Of a stretch of DNA of 64,000 nt, positions 1-9,031 are shown in pieces. The notes under the pieces were generated by a model that was not told the DNA's origin, did no database searches, and saw only the letters and a list, made by a program, of their open reading frames with translations. Position 1 is the stretch's first letter, and every line of letters starts with the position of its first letter. This DNA comes from Nitrospina sp. (GTDB lineage: Bacteria > Nitrospinota > Nitrospinia > Nitrospinales > JACRGP01), in the NCBI GenBank assembly GCA_024648695.1, contig JACAVV010000006.1, forward strand, positions 174,225 to 238,224. Direction: 5' to 3'. The position numbers and the translations under genes are program-made.

Positions 1-667
1 GTTTAACCGACAAGGCAAATTCGGATATCACAGCGCCGTTTTCCTGAATTTTCTTTCTTAAAGAAAAGTTCTCAGGGGGATAGGTATGGGCCAGGCCATT
101 GCCAAATACAGCTAGAGTTTTTCCTCCGGATGCAAGGGCTTGCCGGTGCGCCGTGGTATCAATTCCCCGCGCCATTCCACTCACAATGCAAATATTTCTA
201 TCGGCTAAACGCGAACACAGAAACTCTGTAACCTTTATTCCATAATTGCTTGGCGTACGCGCTCCAACCACCGAAATTGATATTGGAAAATGATTGAGAG
301 ACTCGCCCATAAAATACAAAACCGGGGGTGGATCATAAATATTCTTTAATGCCTCCGGGTATTCCTTGCAATCCAGGGTACAAATCTCAGCACCCAGCTT
401 TTTGGCCATCCTGAACTCACGTTGAACCTGTGAATCGAAATCAAAAGCCAGGATTTCATTAGCTGTTTTGGGTCCGATTCCTTCCACTTCCATCAATTCG
501 CCGCGTTTTGCCTTGAAAACGCATTTCGGTGTCTCAAACCTTTTTAGTAATCGGTGAAATAATGTTTTACCAACTCCTAAAACCATATTCAGACCCACCC
601 AATACTCTTTCTCCACCGGGATCTGATCATCGGACAATAGTCCTTCTGCACCTAGAGGCAAATTCAT
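1..667 (-). CDS. dprA: DNA-processing protein DprA (partial, C-terminus off window)
   Basis: Translating the minus strand from an ATG at 665-667 gives about 222 residues that run off the left edge. An N-terminal helix-hairpin-helix-like segment (MEVEGIGPKTA) is followed by the DprA Rossmann-fold signatures DPPPVLYFMG, VGARTPSNYG, SGMARGIDTTAH and the nucleotide-site-like stretch ending in YPPENF. DprA binds incoming single-stranded DNA in the cytoplasm and loads RecA during natural transformation. About a third of the protein, including the C-terminal part, is missing from the window. The usual VLGxGxDxxYPxxN motif reads VFGNGLAHTYPPEN here, a modest variation. The family call is secure; whether the organism is competent cannot be judged from this gene alone. 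Confidence 0.93.
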   Translation of the reverse strand, partial: MNLPLGAEGLLSDDQIPVEKEYWVGLNMVLGVGKTLFHRLLKRFETPKCVFKAKRGELMEVEGIGPKTANEILAFDFDSQVQREFRMAKKLGAEICTLDCKEYPEALKNIYDPPPVLYFMGESLNHFPISISVVGARTPSNYGIKVTEFLCSRLADRNICIVSGMARGIDTTAHRQALASGGKTLAVFGNGLAHTYPPENFSLRKKIQENGAVISEFALSVK

Positions 668-844
668 GGTCAGCTAATCTAATAATTTGAAAGAAATCGT
701 ATGAAACGCCCAAACCCCTTAACAGGTATCCAAGCATTCCCTGATTTAAAGGTTAGGGCAAGGATCAAACTCTGTCAAGTTTTCATGATTAGGCTAGAGC
801 CTTGGTTTTAATGACAGGATTTTCCGAATTGCGGGTGCAAAAAT

Positions 845-1762
845 TTAATTTTCAAATAATTCGGCATTAAGTTGAAAAAAATTTGAAACAGAAACATTAA
901 AGTCATAAACCGTTTCAAAATAGCCCTTCAAGACTCGAGTATAAATGATTAGCCCCTCAAACAAATCCTCGGGGTCTCCAATTCCAAAGTCATAATTGGC
1001 CAATTCGGTAACCAGCAGAGCCCGTGTTATTTTTCTGTTTTTCCTAGCAAGCTTCATTTTCCTTTTGGATTTTTGAATTTGTAAAAAGGCCTTTTCCAGC
1101 TCTAGCAAAGCTTTTCTATCCACCTTGCTTAACAGGAACCCCGGATTCTTTTTACTTTTTGACAATATTGGAGTTTTATTTTTACTTTTGTTGTCCGTTT
1201 TCTTCCCAGTTATAGTTTCCTTCCCAAAACCATTCACAAAATCCATCCAATTGAGGTAGGGAAACTTTTCTGGACTGAGTTTTTCTTCTTCAACTTTAAG
1301 AGGGTGATTTATATCGAGACCCAAAAGCAGGGCCAATTCCAGCTTTGCACTGGCAATATTATGCTCCAGGTCAATGATATCATTTTCAGTCCCTGCCAAA
1401 CCAAGCTTCAGCTTGGTAATATTGGATTGAGAAACATCGCCCTCCCCTTCATCAAAACTTTCTTCCGCTTTGGATATGGCTTTTTCGAAATGGCCTTTCA
1501 CTTCTTTTGAAACGACCAACTGTTCTTTACTCGATAAAATTAAATAATAGTTTCTCTCGACTTTGTATCTCAGTTGATGCCTGGTTCCATAATCCTTCGC
1601 ATTCTCGTTTTTTAAAACCAAAGCTTTAGTAGTAGGTAAGCCAGAAATCACAAAAGGGTTGGGCTTTTCACTGGCCCAAACCTGGGGAGTATAAGGAATC
1701 CATAGCAAACCGAGGGAATAAATACATAAAAACGAAACGATGAAAGTCTTAAAAAAGCGCAT
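845..1762 (-). CDS. Secreted TolC-like (outer-membrane-efflux-type) helical protein
   Basis: The protein is 305 residues from the ATG at 1760-1762. That start puts a clean signal peptide (MRFFKTF then a hydrophobic run ending in QVWA) at the N-terminus; an in-frame ATG 22 codons upstream would bury it. The mature part is mostly amphipathic helix. The segments IASAKLELALLLGLD and YFETVYDFNVSVSNFFQLNAEL resemble the helical repeats of TolC/OEP-type outer-membrane channels. It is shorter than typical TolC (about 430-480 residues) and has a lysine-rich insert around residues 190-215 (KKTDNKSKNKTP). No RND or ABC partner is adjacent. It may be a reduced OEP-family member or just a helical periplasmic protein, so the family assignment is tentative. 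Confidence 0.5.
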   Translation of the reverse strand: MRFFKTFIVSFLCIYSLGLLWIPYTPQVWASEKPNPFVISGLPTTKALVLKNENAKDYGTRHQLRYKVERNYYLILSSKEQLVVSKEVKGHFEKAISKAEESFDEGEGDVSQSNITKLKLGLAGTENDIIDLEHNIASAKLELALLLGLDINHPLKVEEEKLSPEKFPYLNWMDFVNGFGKETITGKKTDNKSKNKTPILSKSKKNPGFLLSKVDRKALLELEKAFLQIQKSKRKMKLARKNRKITRALLVTELANYDFGIGDPEDLFEGLIIYTRVLKGYFETVYDFNVSVSNFFQLNAELFEN

Positions 1763-2179
1763 GGTAAACTTTGCCTGTGCGGGATGGAAAATGGTTGGGG
1801 AAGTAAGGAGGGATAAGTTCGATTCCAAATAAAAAAGGGTACTGAACTATACTAAAGAGACCTTGATGGCAACCAAGTAAGATTAAAAATCTTCACGCCT
1901 CTATTAGATAGGGTCTACGACCTGAATTCAGTACCCCTTAACGGCTTCGAATCTATCATATGGCCTATCTCCTGTCAATAAATTTTTGAGAAATCTAACG
2001 GAACTAAAACTCAATATAATTTTTAATTTACAATAAAATCAACAAAATAATACATATTTTTAAATCTAATAGATAAAGAATCTACTACTAACTTATTATA
2101 TTTAAACAAAAATTTTAATTACAAAAATTTCTTTACTGCTTCCGGGGCTGATTCCATAGTTCATTTAACCCTTTTAAAA
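1763..2179. other. Intergenic region, AT-rich, with a long inverted repeat
   Basis: This 417-base gap separates two minus-strand genes. Its right half (about 1975-2125) is very AT-rich and has no convincing ORF. Its left half holds the inverted repeat listed separately. No tRNA or recognised riboswitch was seen. Confidence 0.5.
1837..1936. repeat. Perfect 10-bp inverted repeat enclosing about 80 bp
   Basis: GGGTACTGAA at 1837-1846 is exactly inverted as TTCAGTACCC at 1927-1936. The spacing of 80 bases and a second short complementary pair inside (AGAGACC near 1855, GGGTCT near 1910) could form a long stem for a small RNA, or could be the ends of a tiny non-autonomous element. No flanking direct repeat is evident. 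Confidence 0.4.
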
Positions 2180-3085
2180 TCAGATTCTTATCAACTCAAT
2201 TACTTTAAATGGGACGGGAATGAAACTGACCGCAAAAATCAATATTGAAATGTAACCTAAAGCTTTATGCCGGGGTGAAAGGTCCAGTTCTTCATCATCC
2301 AAAGGAGGATGTTTGAACCCAAACAATGTGATCAAAAATGCCCAAAACCACCACCCGTACCAGAAGAACCCAAGAGGGAACAGGGCCAGAAAGAACACCT
2401 TGGCCAGAATAGAATGTTTATCCTTATACAATGAATAAATAATATGGCCTCCATCCAATTGGCCAATGGGTAAGAGGTTTAAAGCAGTGATTAAAAGTCC
2501 GATCCATCCGGCCATGGCCATGGGGTGGAACAAAATATCCACTTCGGTCGAAGAAGGGCTCACCCCCAAGGTCATTATGGAAAACAATTGGAGCAACAAG
2601 GAATTCCCAAAGGCGAGTCCCCCGACATTGGTGGGTAAAACAATATCAGATAGAGATAAACCAATAAATAAAACGGGAAGCGTAACAATGAACCCAGCGA
2701 TGGGACCTGCCGACCCAATTTCCATCAGCACACGCCGATCCGGGATGGGGTCCCGTATTTGGATAAAAGCTCCGAAGGTTCCAAAAAGGAGTGGCGGTGG
2801 AGCTGGAATGAAAAAGGGTAATGTCGCATTCACCCCATTTTTTCTACTAGCATAATAATGGCCGAATTCATGGGACCCTAGAATCAAAAGCAGACTCAAT
2901 GAAAACGAAAACCCGCCTGCAAAATATGTCGTGAACACGGTGGCCACCAAAAGCAGGCTGAAAACGATATAGGACTTTCGGGAATTCCCCCCTGGATTGG
3001 AGGCGTTGTCAATATAGTACTGGTGGCTATCCCGTTCACTTTCGGGAGATTCTAAATCAGGGTCACGATTATTCAAGGAATCCAT
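2180..3085 (-). CDS. Site-2 protease family (M50) membrane metalloprotease
   Basis: The 301-residue polytopic protein carries the M50 zinc motif HEFGH (residues 72-76) inside a hydrophobic segment. The second signature, NLLPIGQLDGG, contains the metal-ligand Asp near residue 211. The PDPIP-like region and RDPIPDRRVLMEIGSAGPIAG match the cyanobacterial/plastid EGY-type branch more than RseP, and there is no PDZ domain. S2P enzymes cleave transmembrane substrates within the bilayer, often anti-sigma factors or membrane-tethered regulators, but no such partner is adjacent. An acidic hydrophilic N-terminus of about 35 residues precedes the first membrane span. It lies 53 bp downstream of proA on the same strand, so cotranscription is plausible. 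Confidence 0.88.
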   Translation of the reverse strand: MDSLNNRDPDLESPESERDSHQYYIDNASNPGGNSRKSYIVFSLLLVATVFTTYFAGGFSFSLSLLLILGSHEFGHYYASRKNGVNATLPFFIPAPPPLLFGTFGAFIQIRDPIPDRRVLMEIGSAGPIAGFIVTLPVLFIGLSLSDIVLPTNVGGLAFGNSLLLQLFSIMTLGVSPSSTEVDILFHPMAMAGWIGLLITALNLLPIGQLDGGHIIYSLYKDKHSILAKVFFLALFPLGFFWYGWWFWAFLITLFGFKHPPLDDEELDLSPRHKALGYISILIFAVSFIPVPFKVIELIRI

Positions 3086-3138
3086 AACATTGAGTTTGTA
3101 GCTAACAAAAAACGGGAATATTTTAGACTGAAATAAAT

Positions 3139-4425
3139 TTAAGAAAGAGGCTTGTGCGAAAACTCTCTGGAGTTTTCACCGCTATAATCCTTCACCGCCT
3201 GACCATCCCCATACAAAAGGTACTTGTAAATCACCAAGCCTTCGAGTCCCACAGGACCCCGCGCATGAGTTTTATTGGTGCTGATTCCAATTTCGGCCCC
3301 CAACCCATAACGAAACCCATCGGCAAACCGGGTCGATGCATTCCACATAACACTGGCGGAATCAATTTCCTTCATAAAGCGGTCAGCGCTCTCTTTATCT
3401 TCGGTGATGATAGTATCGGTATGGCCTGACCCATAAGTATTGATATGATCAATGGCTTCATCCAGACTGGAAACAATTTTTATGGCTAACTTAAGGTCGT
3501 TGTATTCACTTTCCCATTCTACAGGATCCGCAGGCATTACTTCAGAAGATAGTTTACAAGTTTTCTCACAACCCACCAATTCCACATTATTTTCTTTTAA
3601 CCCTCGAATGATAACAGGCAACAATTGTTCCGCCACATTTTCATGAATCAAAAGGGTCTCCAGGGCATTACAGGCGGCAGGGTATTGCAGTTTGGAATCT
3701 AGTACGATTCGGCAGGCTTTTTCTGGGTTAGCTGAAGAATCCACATAAGCATGGCAAACTCCCTCAGAATGACCGAGCACGGGAATTCGGGTATTATCCT
3801 GAATGTATTTCACAAAGGCATTGCTTCCTCTGGGGACAATCAGGTTGATGTATTTTTCCTGATTCAACATTTCAGCCACTTCCGCCCGGGTTTCGATCAT
3901 TTGAATTGCAGAGGGTGGCGCTCCTTCGACTTCTGCTATGGCGTCTCTCAAAATACCGACAATAACCTTATTGGAATTTTGCGCTTCCGCCCCACCCTTC
4001 AAAATGACAGCATTTCCCGACTTAAAGCAAAGTGAAGAAATCTGTGGAACCGCGTCCGGACGCGATTCAAAAATTGCCCCTATGACACCTAAAGGACAAG
4101 ATACTCGATAAACCACCAGGTTTTCATCCATTTCCATAGCGCTTTGCTTTTGGCCTATAGGGTCGGGCAATGCCACGACACTGCGAATCCCTTTCGCCAT
4201 TCCAAAAACCTTATTTTCATTTAATGCCAGACGTGCCACTAAGGGACCCGGTATATTCTCTTTTTCAGCAAATTTAAGATCCAACTGGTTTGCTTTTAAA
4301 ATGGACTCGGAATGAATTTCAAGGGCTGTTGCCATTTTCAAAAGAACCTGATTTTTAACTTCAGTGTCCAATCGTGACAATTGCAAAGCTGATTTTTGAG
4401 CTGTTTTGGCTATTTCTTCAATCAT
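3139..4425 (-). CDS. proA: Gamma-glutamyl phosphate reductase
   Basis: The 428-residue protein matches full-length ProA. It reduces gamma-glutamyl phosphate to glutamate-5-semialdehyde with NADPH, the second step of proline synthesis in the cytoplasm. Visible signatures are the aldehyde-dehydrogenase fold landmarks GVIGAIFESRPD, LKGGAEAQNSN and the catalytic-cysteine region LQYPAACNALETLL. The C-terminal RGPVGLEGLVIYKY is diagnostic of ProA. The start ATG is at 4423-4425. No proB is in the window. The upstream NHL-repeat gene ends only 38 bp away on the same strand. Confidence 0.97.
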   Translation of the reverse strand: MIEEIAKTAQKSALQLSRLDTEVKNQVLLKMATALEIHSESILKANQLDLKFAEKENIPGPLVARLALNENKVFGMAKGIRSVVALPDPIGQKQSAMEMDENLVVYRVSCPLGVIGAIFESRPDAVPQISSLCFKSGNAVILKGGAEAQNSNKVIVGILRDAIAEVEGAPPSAIQMIETRAEVAEMLNQEKYINLIVPRGSNAFVKYIQDNTRIPVLGHSEGVCHAYVDSSANPEKACRIVLDSKLQYPAACNALETLLIHENVAEQLLPVIIRGLKENNVELVGCEKTCKLSSEVMPADPVEWESEYNDLKLAIKIVSSLDEAIDHINTYGSGHTDTIITEDKESADRFMKEIDSASVMWNASTRFADGFRYGLGAEIGISTNKTHARGPVGLEGLVIYKYLLYGDGQAVKDYSGENSREFSHKPLS

Positions 4426-4463
4426 ATTTTTTACCTTAAAACCAATAACTTACTTATAAAAAC

Positions 4464-6599
4464 CTATGGAAAATTATGAACCATGATTCGAACATTGAGG
4501 CCATCCTGCATCCAACCAATATTATCGTTTCCGGCGATTGTGGTGATAATTCCATCCGGATCAATTTTTCGAATACGGTTCTCATCCCGATCCGAAAAGT
4601 ACAAATTCCCTTTAGAATCCATACTCATGCGGTAGGGGGTTTTGATTTGAGCATCCTTTGCAAATCCTCCATCTCCGGAATATCCTTGCTGGCCGGTTCC
4701 TGCAAACAGTGAAATGATGCCACTTTTATCAATTTTTCTTATGATGTGAGCGGACTCCTCCGCAATCAACAAGTCGCCGCCATTGGTGAAAGTCAACCCA
4801 CCAGGCGACCGGATACCAGCAGATTTGGCCGGTCCCCCATCACCAAAATCCTTGAATTCTCCCGTCCCGGCCACCAAACTAACCTTTCCGTCCTTACTGA
4901 TTTTTCTTATGACACTGCTCCCGGAGTCCGACACAAAAAGATTGCCCTCGGAATCCAGCGCCAGGCCCTTGGGATGAATTTCACCAAAGAGCTTTCCCCA
5001 GGATGCCTCCGCCACCTTATTGATGATCCCATTTTTGTCAATTTTGCGCACAAAAGGATTACTTTGATCCGCAATATACATTTCACCCTGAGGACCCATC
5101 AGAATGTCGCTGATCGCATAAAACTCTGCGGACTTAGCAGGCCCCCCATCTCCTTTAACACCCACCCTTCCGTTACCTGCGAACAGGGAAATGATACCAT
5201 TGGAATCAATTTTCCTGATACCCCAGCCGCTTCCCACGCGGGCGGCAAAATAAATATTATCCTCTGGATCTATAGTAAGAGCGGAAGGTAATTTCAACGC
5301 CGCATCGACCGCCAGTCCGCCATTGCCTTCACTGCCTTCAAATCCGTTACCTGCGATAGTTGTTATGTAACCCTCAGGGTCTACCTGACGAATCCGGTGG
5401 TGTTGTTTATCGCAGAAAACAACGTTTCCATGACTGTCCACAACGAGGCCCGACGGCGAGTCCAGGTTAGCCCCCCGACCCGGCCCACCATCTCCCTTGA
5501 AGAACGATTTTCCATTGCCAGCCAAGGTACTTACGGTATGATTCTTCATGTTAAACTTTCGCACTCTGAAATGAGAACGGTCCACGACCAGAAGGTTTCC
5601 TTTTCCATCCAGAGCGATGGCAAAAGGCAAGTGCAGGTTGGTTTCGGAACCGATTTCATTATCTCCATTATAATCGGCCTTTCCGGTTCCCATTACAGTC
5701 GTAATAATTCCCAGGTTATCTACTTTACGAACGCGATTGTTATTGCGGTCGGCTATGAAGACATTTCCTGTTGGATCGACAACCACATCGGTTGGATAAG
5801 CAAGACTGGATTGGTTCGAAGGTCCATAATCACCACTGAAGGAATGCAGACTGTCCCCGGCCAGGGTTGTGATAATCCCTCGGGAGTCAATTTTTCGAAT
5901 CCGGTTATTGCCCCGGTCGGCGATATAAAGATCGCCCTCGTTGCCCAAGGCAATTCCAAAAGGATATTTAAGAAAGGCATCCAACGCCGGGCCAAAGTCG
6001 CCCCCATACCCAGGCAAACCCAGCCCGGCAATGGTGGATATGATACCTTCAGGGTCAACTTTACGTATTCGGTTGTTGGACCGGTCAGATATGAACAGGT
6101 TTCCATCTGGATCCACTGCCACATCCGATGGATAGTTTAAATGCGCTTCTAAAGCAGGCCCGTCATCCCCACCCATATCGGGAGTTCCGGTTCCTGCAAC
6201 CGTGGAAATGATCCCCCTGGAATCAATCTTTCTGACCCGATGATTGTTCCTGTCTGCAATATACAGATCTCCTTTTGAATCGAAAGCCAGTCCCGCCGGA
6301 AAATTGAGGGCCGCTTCCCTTGCCGGTCCTCCGTCACCACTGAAACCTGCATCGCCATTTCCTGCATAGGTCGTGATGATTCCCTTTTCATCAATTTTCC
6401 GAATCCTGTTTTTTGAGCGATGGGAGATGAATATCTCACCATTGGAATTAACCGCGATACCATCTACTAATGTCAGGACCACAGAAGTTGCTTTCTGATA
6501 ATCTCCCAGGTATTTTTCAGCCCCGAAGAGGTTTGCTGGTATAATAAATGAAAGGAAAATTATTAAAAGCGGTATGGTTTTATGAATAAGACTGGTCAT
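4464..6599 (-). CDS. Secreted NHL-repeat beta-propeller protein
   Basis: The 711-residue protein has a signal peptide (hydrophobic stretch ending at residue 27, LFGA). About 12 NHL repeats of 50-56 residues follow, each with the core GIITTIAGNG followed by GDGGPA and then L-P-x-x-D...G-N-L-Y-I-A-D-x-x-N-x-R-I-R-K-I-D. NHL repeats build circular beta-propellers that usually bind proteins or ligands; 12 repeats imply two six-bladed propellers or one distorted array. No catalytic domain, anchor or sorting signal is visible, so it is probably periplasmic or surface-exposed and its partner is unknown. The repeats are similar to one another, which suggests expansion by duplication. Its role beside proA and the trp genes is not evident. 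Confidence 0.85.
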   Translation of the reverse strand: MTSLIHKTIPLLIIFLSFIIPANLFGAEKYLGDYQKATSVVLTLVDGIAVNSNGEIFISHRSKNRIRKIDEKGIITTYAGNGDAGFSGDGGPAREAALNFPAGLAFDSKGDLYIADRNNHRVRKIDSRGIISTVAGTGTPDMGGDDGPALEAHLNYPSDVAVDPDGNLFISDRSNNRIRKVDPEGIISTIAGLGLPGYGGDFGPALDAFLKYPFGIALGNEGDLYIADRGNNRIRKIDSRGIITTLAGDSLHSFSGDYGPSNQSSLAYPTDVVVDPTGNVFIADRNNNRVRKVDNLGIITTVMGTGKADYNGDNEIGSETNLHLPFAIALDGKGNLLVVDRSHFRVRKFNMKNHTVSTLAGNGKSFFKGDGGPGRGANLDSPSGLVVDSHGNVVFCDKQHHRIRQVDPEGYITTIAGNGFEGSEGNGGLAVDAALKLPSALTIDPEDNIYFAARVGSGWGIRKIDSNGIISLFAGNGRVGVKGDGGPAKSAEFYAISDILMGPQGEMYIADQSNPFVRKIDKNGIINKVAEASWGKLFGEIHPKGLALDSEGNLFVSDSGSSVIRKISKDGKVSLVAGTGEFKDFGDGGPAKSAGIRSPGGLTFTNGGDLLIAEESAHIIRKIDKSGIISLFAGTGQQGYSGDGGFAKDAQIKTPYRMSMDSKGNLYFSDRDENRIRKIDPDGIITTIAGNDNIGWMQDGLNVRIMVHNFP

Positions 6600-6683
6600 T
6601 CAGAAATTAACGAAAAATAGAGGTTGAGATAACAGAATGGGTTCATTGGCAAAACTCAAGTTTTCTAAGGAAGCTCAATTAAA

Positions 6684-7484
6684 CTAACGAATCACGATTT
6701 GAACAGCCCCGTCTTTATTGTATTTGAAAACCGCCTTCATGGTTTCTTTTCCCAGCTGATTTTTCACAAGGTCCAGGAGTTTCAGATTTGGAAAGCTATT
6801 AGATTTTATCAATGCCACAGCACCGGTATCGGTCAATCCGTTTTGCCCCAGGTAAAAATTGATCAATTTTGGGAAATGTGTGGATTTTGCCAGGGAAACA
6901 GCACCTTCATCGCGAATTTCATTTCTGAACAGGCTCAAAGTTTCCAATTCCGGAAAATTTTTGGATTGTGCAATCTGCTCCGCACCTAAAGGGGTGATCA
7001 GGTTATCGTTCAGCAATAGCGTCTTTAAATGTAAAAAATGGTCCGACTCCACCATCAGGCCGACGCCATCATCACCCACTTCGTTTTTCCAGAGTTTCAA
7101 CGATTCCAGGTTTTTTATATAAGGAGACTCCACAAGCGCCAGCACCCCTTCATCACCCAGAAAATTTCCCCACAGATCCAAATGTTTTAAATTGGATAAA
7201 TGTTTTGACTTGGCCAGTGCTTTCATTCCGGCGTATTTGATCCTGTTTCCCTGCAATAAAAGCATCGTGACATTTTTCAACTCTTTCATCTTTGCTAGTT
7301 TCCTGGCTCCTGCAGTTCCTATTTTGAGGCCGGATAAATCCAAAGTGTCGCCATTTTCGCTTAATCTTTCCATTATGGTGGCCTTGAAATCCTTAGCCTC
7401 CACATTATGTATTGGGCTAATAAGAAATATTAAAACTGCGATCCAATATAGGGCTTTCAACGGATAGTTTGTCGAGGATGTCAT
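6684..7484 (-). CDS. Secreted leucine-rich-repeat protein (ribonuclease-inhibitor type)
   Basis: Starting at the ATG at 7482-7484 gives 266 residues beginning MTSSTNYP, with a hydrophobic signal segment (ALYWIAVLIFLISPIHNVEA). An alternative ATG ten codons upstream would overlap the preceding glycosyltransferase gene. The mature protein is roughly eight 24-27-residue repeats of the form L-x-x-L-x-L-x-x-N-x-(I/L)-x-D-x-G-x-x-x-L, the RNase-inhibitor/LRR_6 class. These form a curved solenoid for protein binding. It is a close architectural relative of the LRR genes at 16727-17620 and 45085-45540. It is probably cotranscribed with the GT2 gene. No ligand can be predicted. Confidence 0.8.
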   Translation of the reverse strand: MTSSTNYPLKALYWIAVLIFLISPIHNVEAKDFKATIMERLSENGDTLDLSGLKIGTAGARKLAKMKELKNVTMLLLQGNRIKYAGMKALAKSKHLSNLKHLDLWGNFLGDEGVLALVESPYIKNLESLKLWKNEVGDDGVGLMVESDHFLHLKTLLLNDNLITPLGAEQIAQSKNFPELETLSLFRNEIRDEGAVSLAKSTHFPKLINFYLGQNGLTDTGAVALIKSNSFPNLKLLDLVKNQLGKETMKAVFKYNKDGAVQIVIR

Positions 7485-7503
7485 AGGTTCCGGATGGTAA
7501 AGG

Positions 7504-8205
7504 TTATTTCCCATATGAGTAATAGGTTATCAGATATTTGATAAGGGTCCATATTATTTTTGAACCAGCTTTCAGCGTACCGGAAACGGTGCCGGTGATT
7601 TTAGAGACGCCTACTCTCTTCCTGTAATGAACCGGAATTTCCAAAGTTCTTAATTTATGCTTGATCGCCTTGATCTGCATTTCAACTGTCCAACCGAAAT
7701 TTGTGTCCTCCATTTGCAAGGTCTTCAACGATGAGTACCGGATAGCGCGGAACGGACCAAGATCGGTATAGCGGCCCCGAAAAAACATTCGCATCATTGA
7801 AACGGCAAGAACGTTTCCGTACCGGGCCTGGGGGAGCAAAGCATCCCGGCTTTCAGGCAGGATCATCCTGCTCCCCAGCACAAAATCCTTTATCCCCTCT
7901 TCGATGGGCGCAATCAATTGGATGAGTTCTTCAGGATAATCGCTGTAATCTCCGTCAATAAAAACCACAATTTCTGGGTTGTCCAGAACGCTCATTCCTT
8001 TCAGACAAGCGCTTCCGTAACCTTTGCGGTCTTCAGTGACAACTTTAGCACCGTTTTCCTGAGCGACTTCAGCAGTACGGTCGGTGGATCCGTTGTTTAC
8101 AACAATGATTTCGTGGATTAATTTCCGGGGCAGGTCGTTCAGTACAAGAGGAAGCGAAGATTCCTCATTAAATGCGGGGATGATGACAGATATTCTGCTG
8201 GACAT
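7504..8205 (-). CDS. Family 2 glycosyltransferase (polyprenyl-phosphate sugar synthase-like)
   Basis: The protein is about 233 residues from the ATG at 8203-8205; an in-frame TTG three codons upstream is also possible. The GT-A fold is clear: ISVIIPAFNEESSLP at the N-terminus, the nucleotide-sugar-binding NNGSTDRTAEVA, and a DxD-like metal site in VVFIDGDYSDYP. It resembles dolichyl-phosphate mannose/glucose synthases of the soluble kind, because no C-terminal membrane spans are present. Such enzymes transfer a sugar to a lipid or carrier at the cytoplasmic face of the membrane. The gene begins about 25 bp after trpA and looks like a tail member of the trp transcript, although its function is unrelated to tryptophan. 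Confidence 0.85.
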   Translation of the reverse strand: MSSRISVIIPAFNEESSLPLVLNDLPRKLIHEIIVVNNGSTDRTAEVAQENGAKVVTEDRKGYGSACLKGMSVLDNPEIVVFIDGDYSDYPEELIQLIAPIEEGIKDFVLGSRMILPESRDALLPQARYGNVLAVSMMRMFFRGRYTDLGPFRAIRYSSLKTLQMEDTNFGWTVEMQIKAIKHKLRTLEIPVHYRKRVGVSKITGTVSGTLKAGSKIIWTLIKYLITYYSYGK

Positions 8206-8230
8206 GGGGTCCAATTGCCCTTGCGGGGTG

Positions 8231-9031
8231 TCAGGATTTCAAGGTTTGGTGAATGCTGGAAATAAACTCTGCCACCTTTTGGTCCCGTATTTCGGGGTTG
8301 CCACTATGCTCTTCTATCAGTTTGACGATGGCGCTACCGATGATAACTCCATCCGAAATTCCAGAAGCTTGCCGGGCCTGTTCGGGACCCGATATGCCGA
8401 ATCCCACCAAAACAGGCCGTTCGCTTGCTTTACGAATCTCCAGCAATTTGGTCTCGATACCGGGTGGCAATTGACTTCGTACACCGGTGGTCCCGGTGAG
8501 GGAGACGTAATATATAAACCCCCGACTCCTTTGAGCGACCATTTCGACCCGATCAGGAGTGCTGGTCGGGGCCAATAAGAAAATCATATCCAGACCTTTG
8601 CTATTGGCATAGTCTTCCAACTCTTTAGATTCTTCCGGTGGCAAGTCGGGCACGATGATTCCATCGACTCCTGCCGACACGGCATCGTCTACAAATTGGC
8701 GGAATCCGTAAACGTGAATCGGGTTGAAACTGGACATCAACACTATAGGCAATTCTGAGTCCTTGCGAATTTCCGAAACCAAATTCACTATTTTCTTCAG
8801 GGTCGTCCCGTTTTTCAGGGACCGTTGCGACGACTTTTGTATTACGGGACCATCAGCCAAAGGGTCAGAAAAGGGCACGCCTAACTCTACAATGTCAGCG
8901 CCATTTTTCTCTATGACGGAAAATAACTGGCGCGTGGACTCCAGGTCGGGGTCCCCCGCAGTGATAAAAGCGACCAAAGCTTTTTGATTATTTGACCTTA
9001 AGGTATTAAACCGTTCTTCGATTCGACTCAC
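8231..9031 (-). CDS. trpA: Tryptophan synthase alpha subunit
   Basis: TrpA (266 residues) cleaves indole-3-glycerol phosphate to indole and glyceraldehyde-3-phosphate and channels indole to TrpB. The (beta/alpha)8 barrel motif [16 protein letters not shown] places the catalytic Glu at residue 49 and Asp at residue 60, as in the well-studied enterobacterial enzyme. The glycine-rich phosphate-binding loop regions GTTGVRS and [10 protein letters not shown] are present. The start codon is GTG at 9029-9031 and forms a 4-base GTGA overlap with the trpB stop, typical of translational coupling. It is the last biosynthetic gene of the operon. Confidence 0.97.
   Translation of the reverse strand: MSRIEERFNTLRSNNQKALVAFITAGDPDLESTRQLFSVIEKNGADIVELGVPFSDPLADGPVIQKSSQRSLKNGTTLKKIVNLVSEIRKDSELPIVLMSSFNPIHVYGFRQFVDDAVSAGVDGIIVPDLPPEESKELEDYANSKGLDMIFLLAPTSTPDRVEMVAQRSRGFIYYVSLTGTTGVRSQLPPGIETKLLEIRKASERPVLVGFGISGPEQARQASGISDGVIIGSAIVKLIEEHSGNPEIRDQKVAEFISSIHQTLKS

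Noticed and set aside
1810..1830. T-loop-like GTTCGATTCC resembling a tRNA 3-prime part
   Set aside because: No matching acceptor, D or anticodon arms lie at the right distance upstream, and no acceptor stem closes after it.
5397..6140. Long open frame antisense to the NHL-repeat gene
   Set aside because: It is a shadow of the repetitive NHL coding sequence, has no ribosome-binding site, and its translation has no domain.
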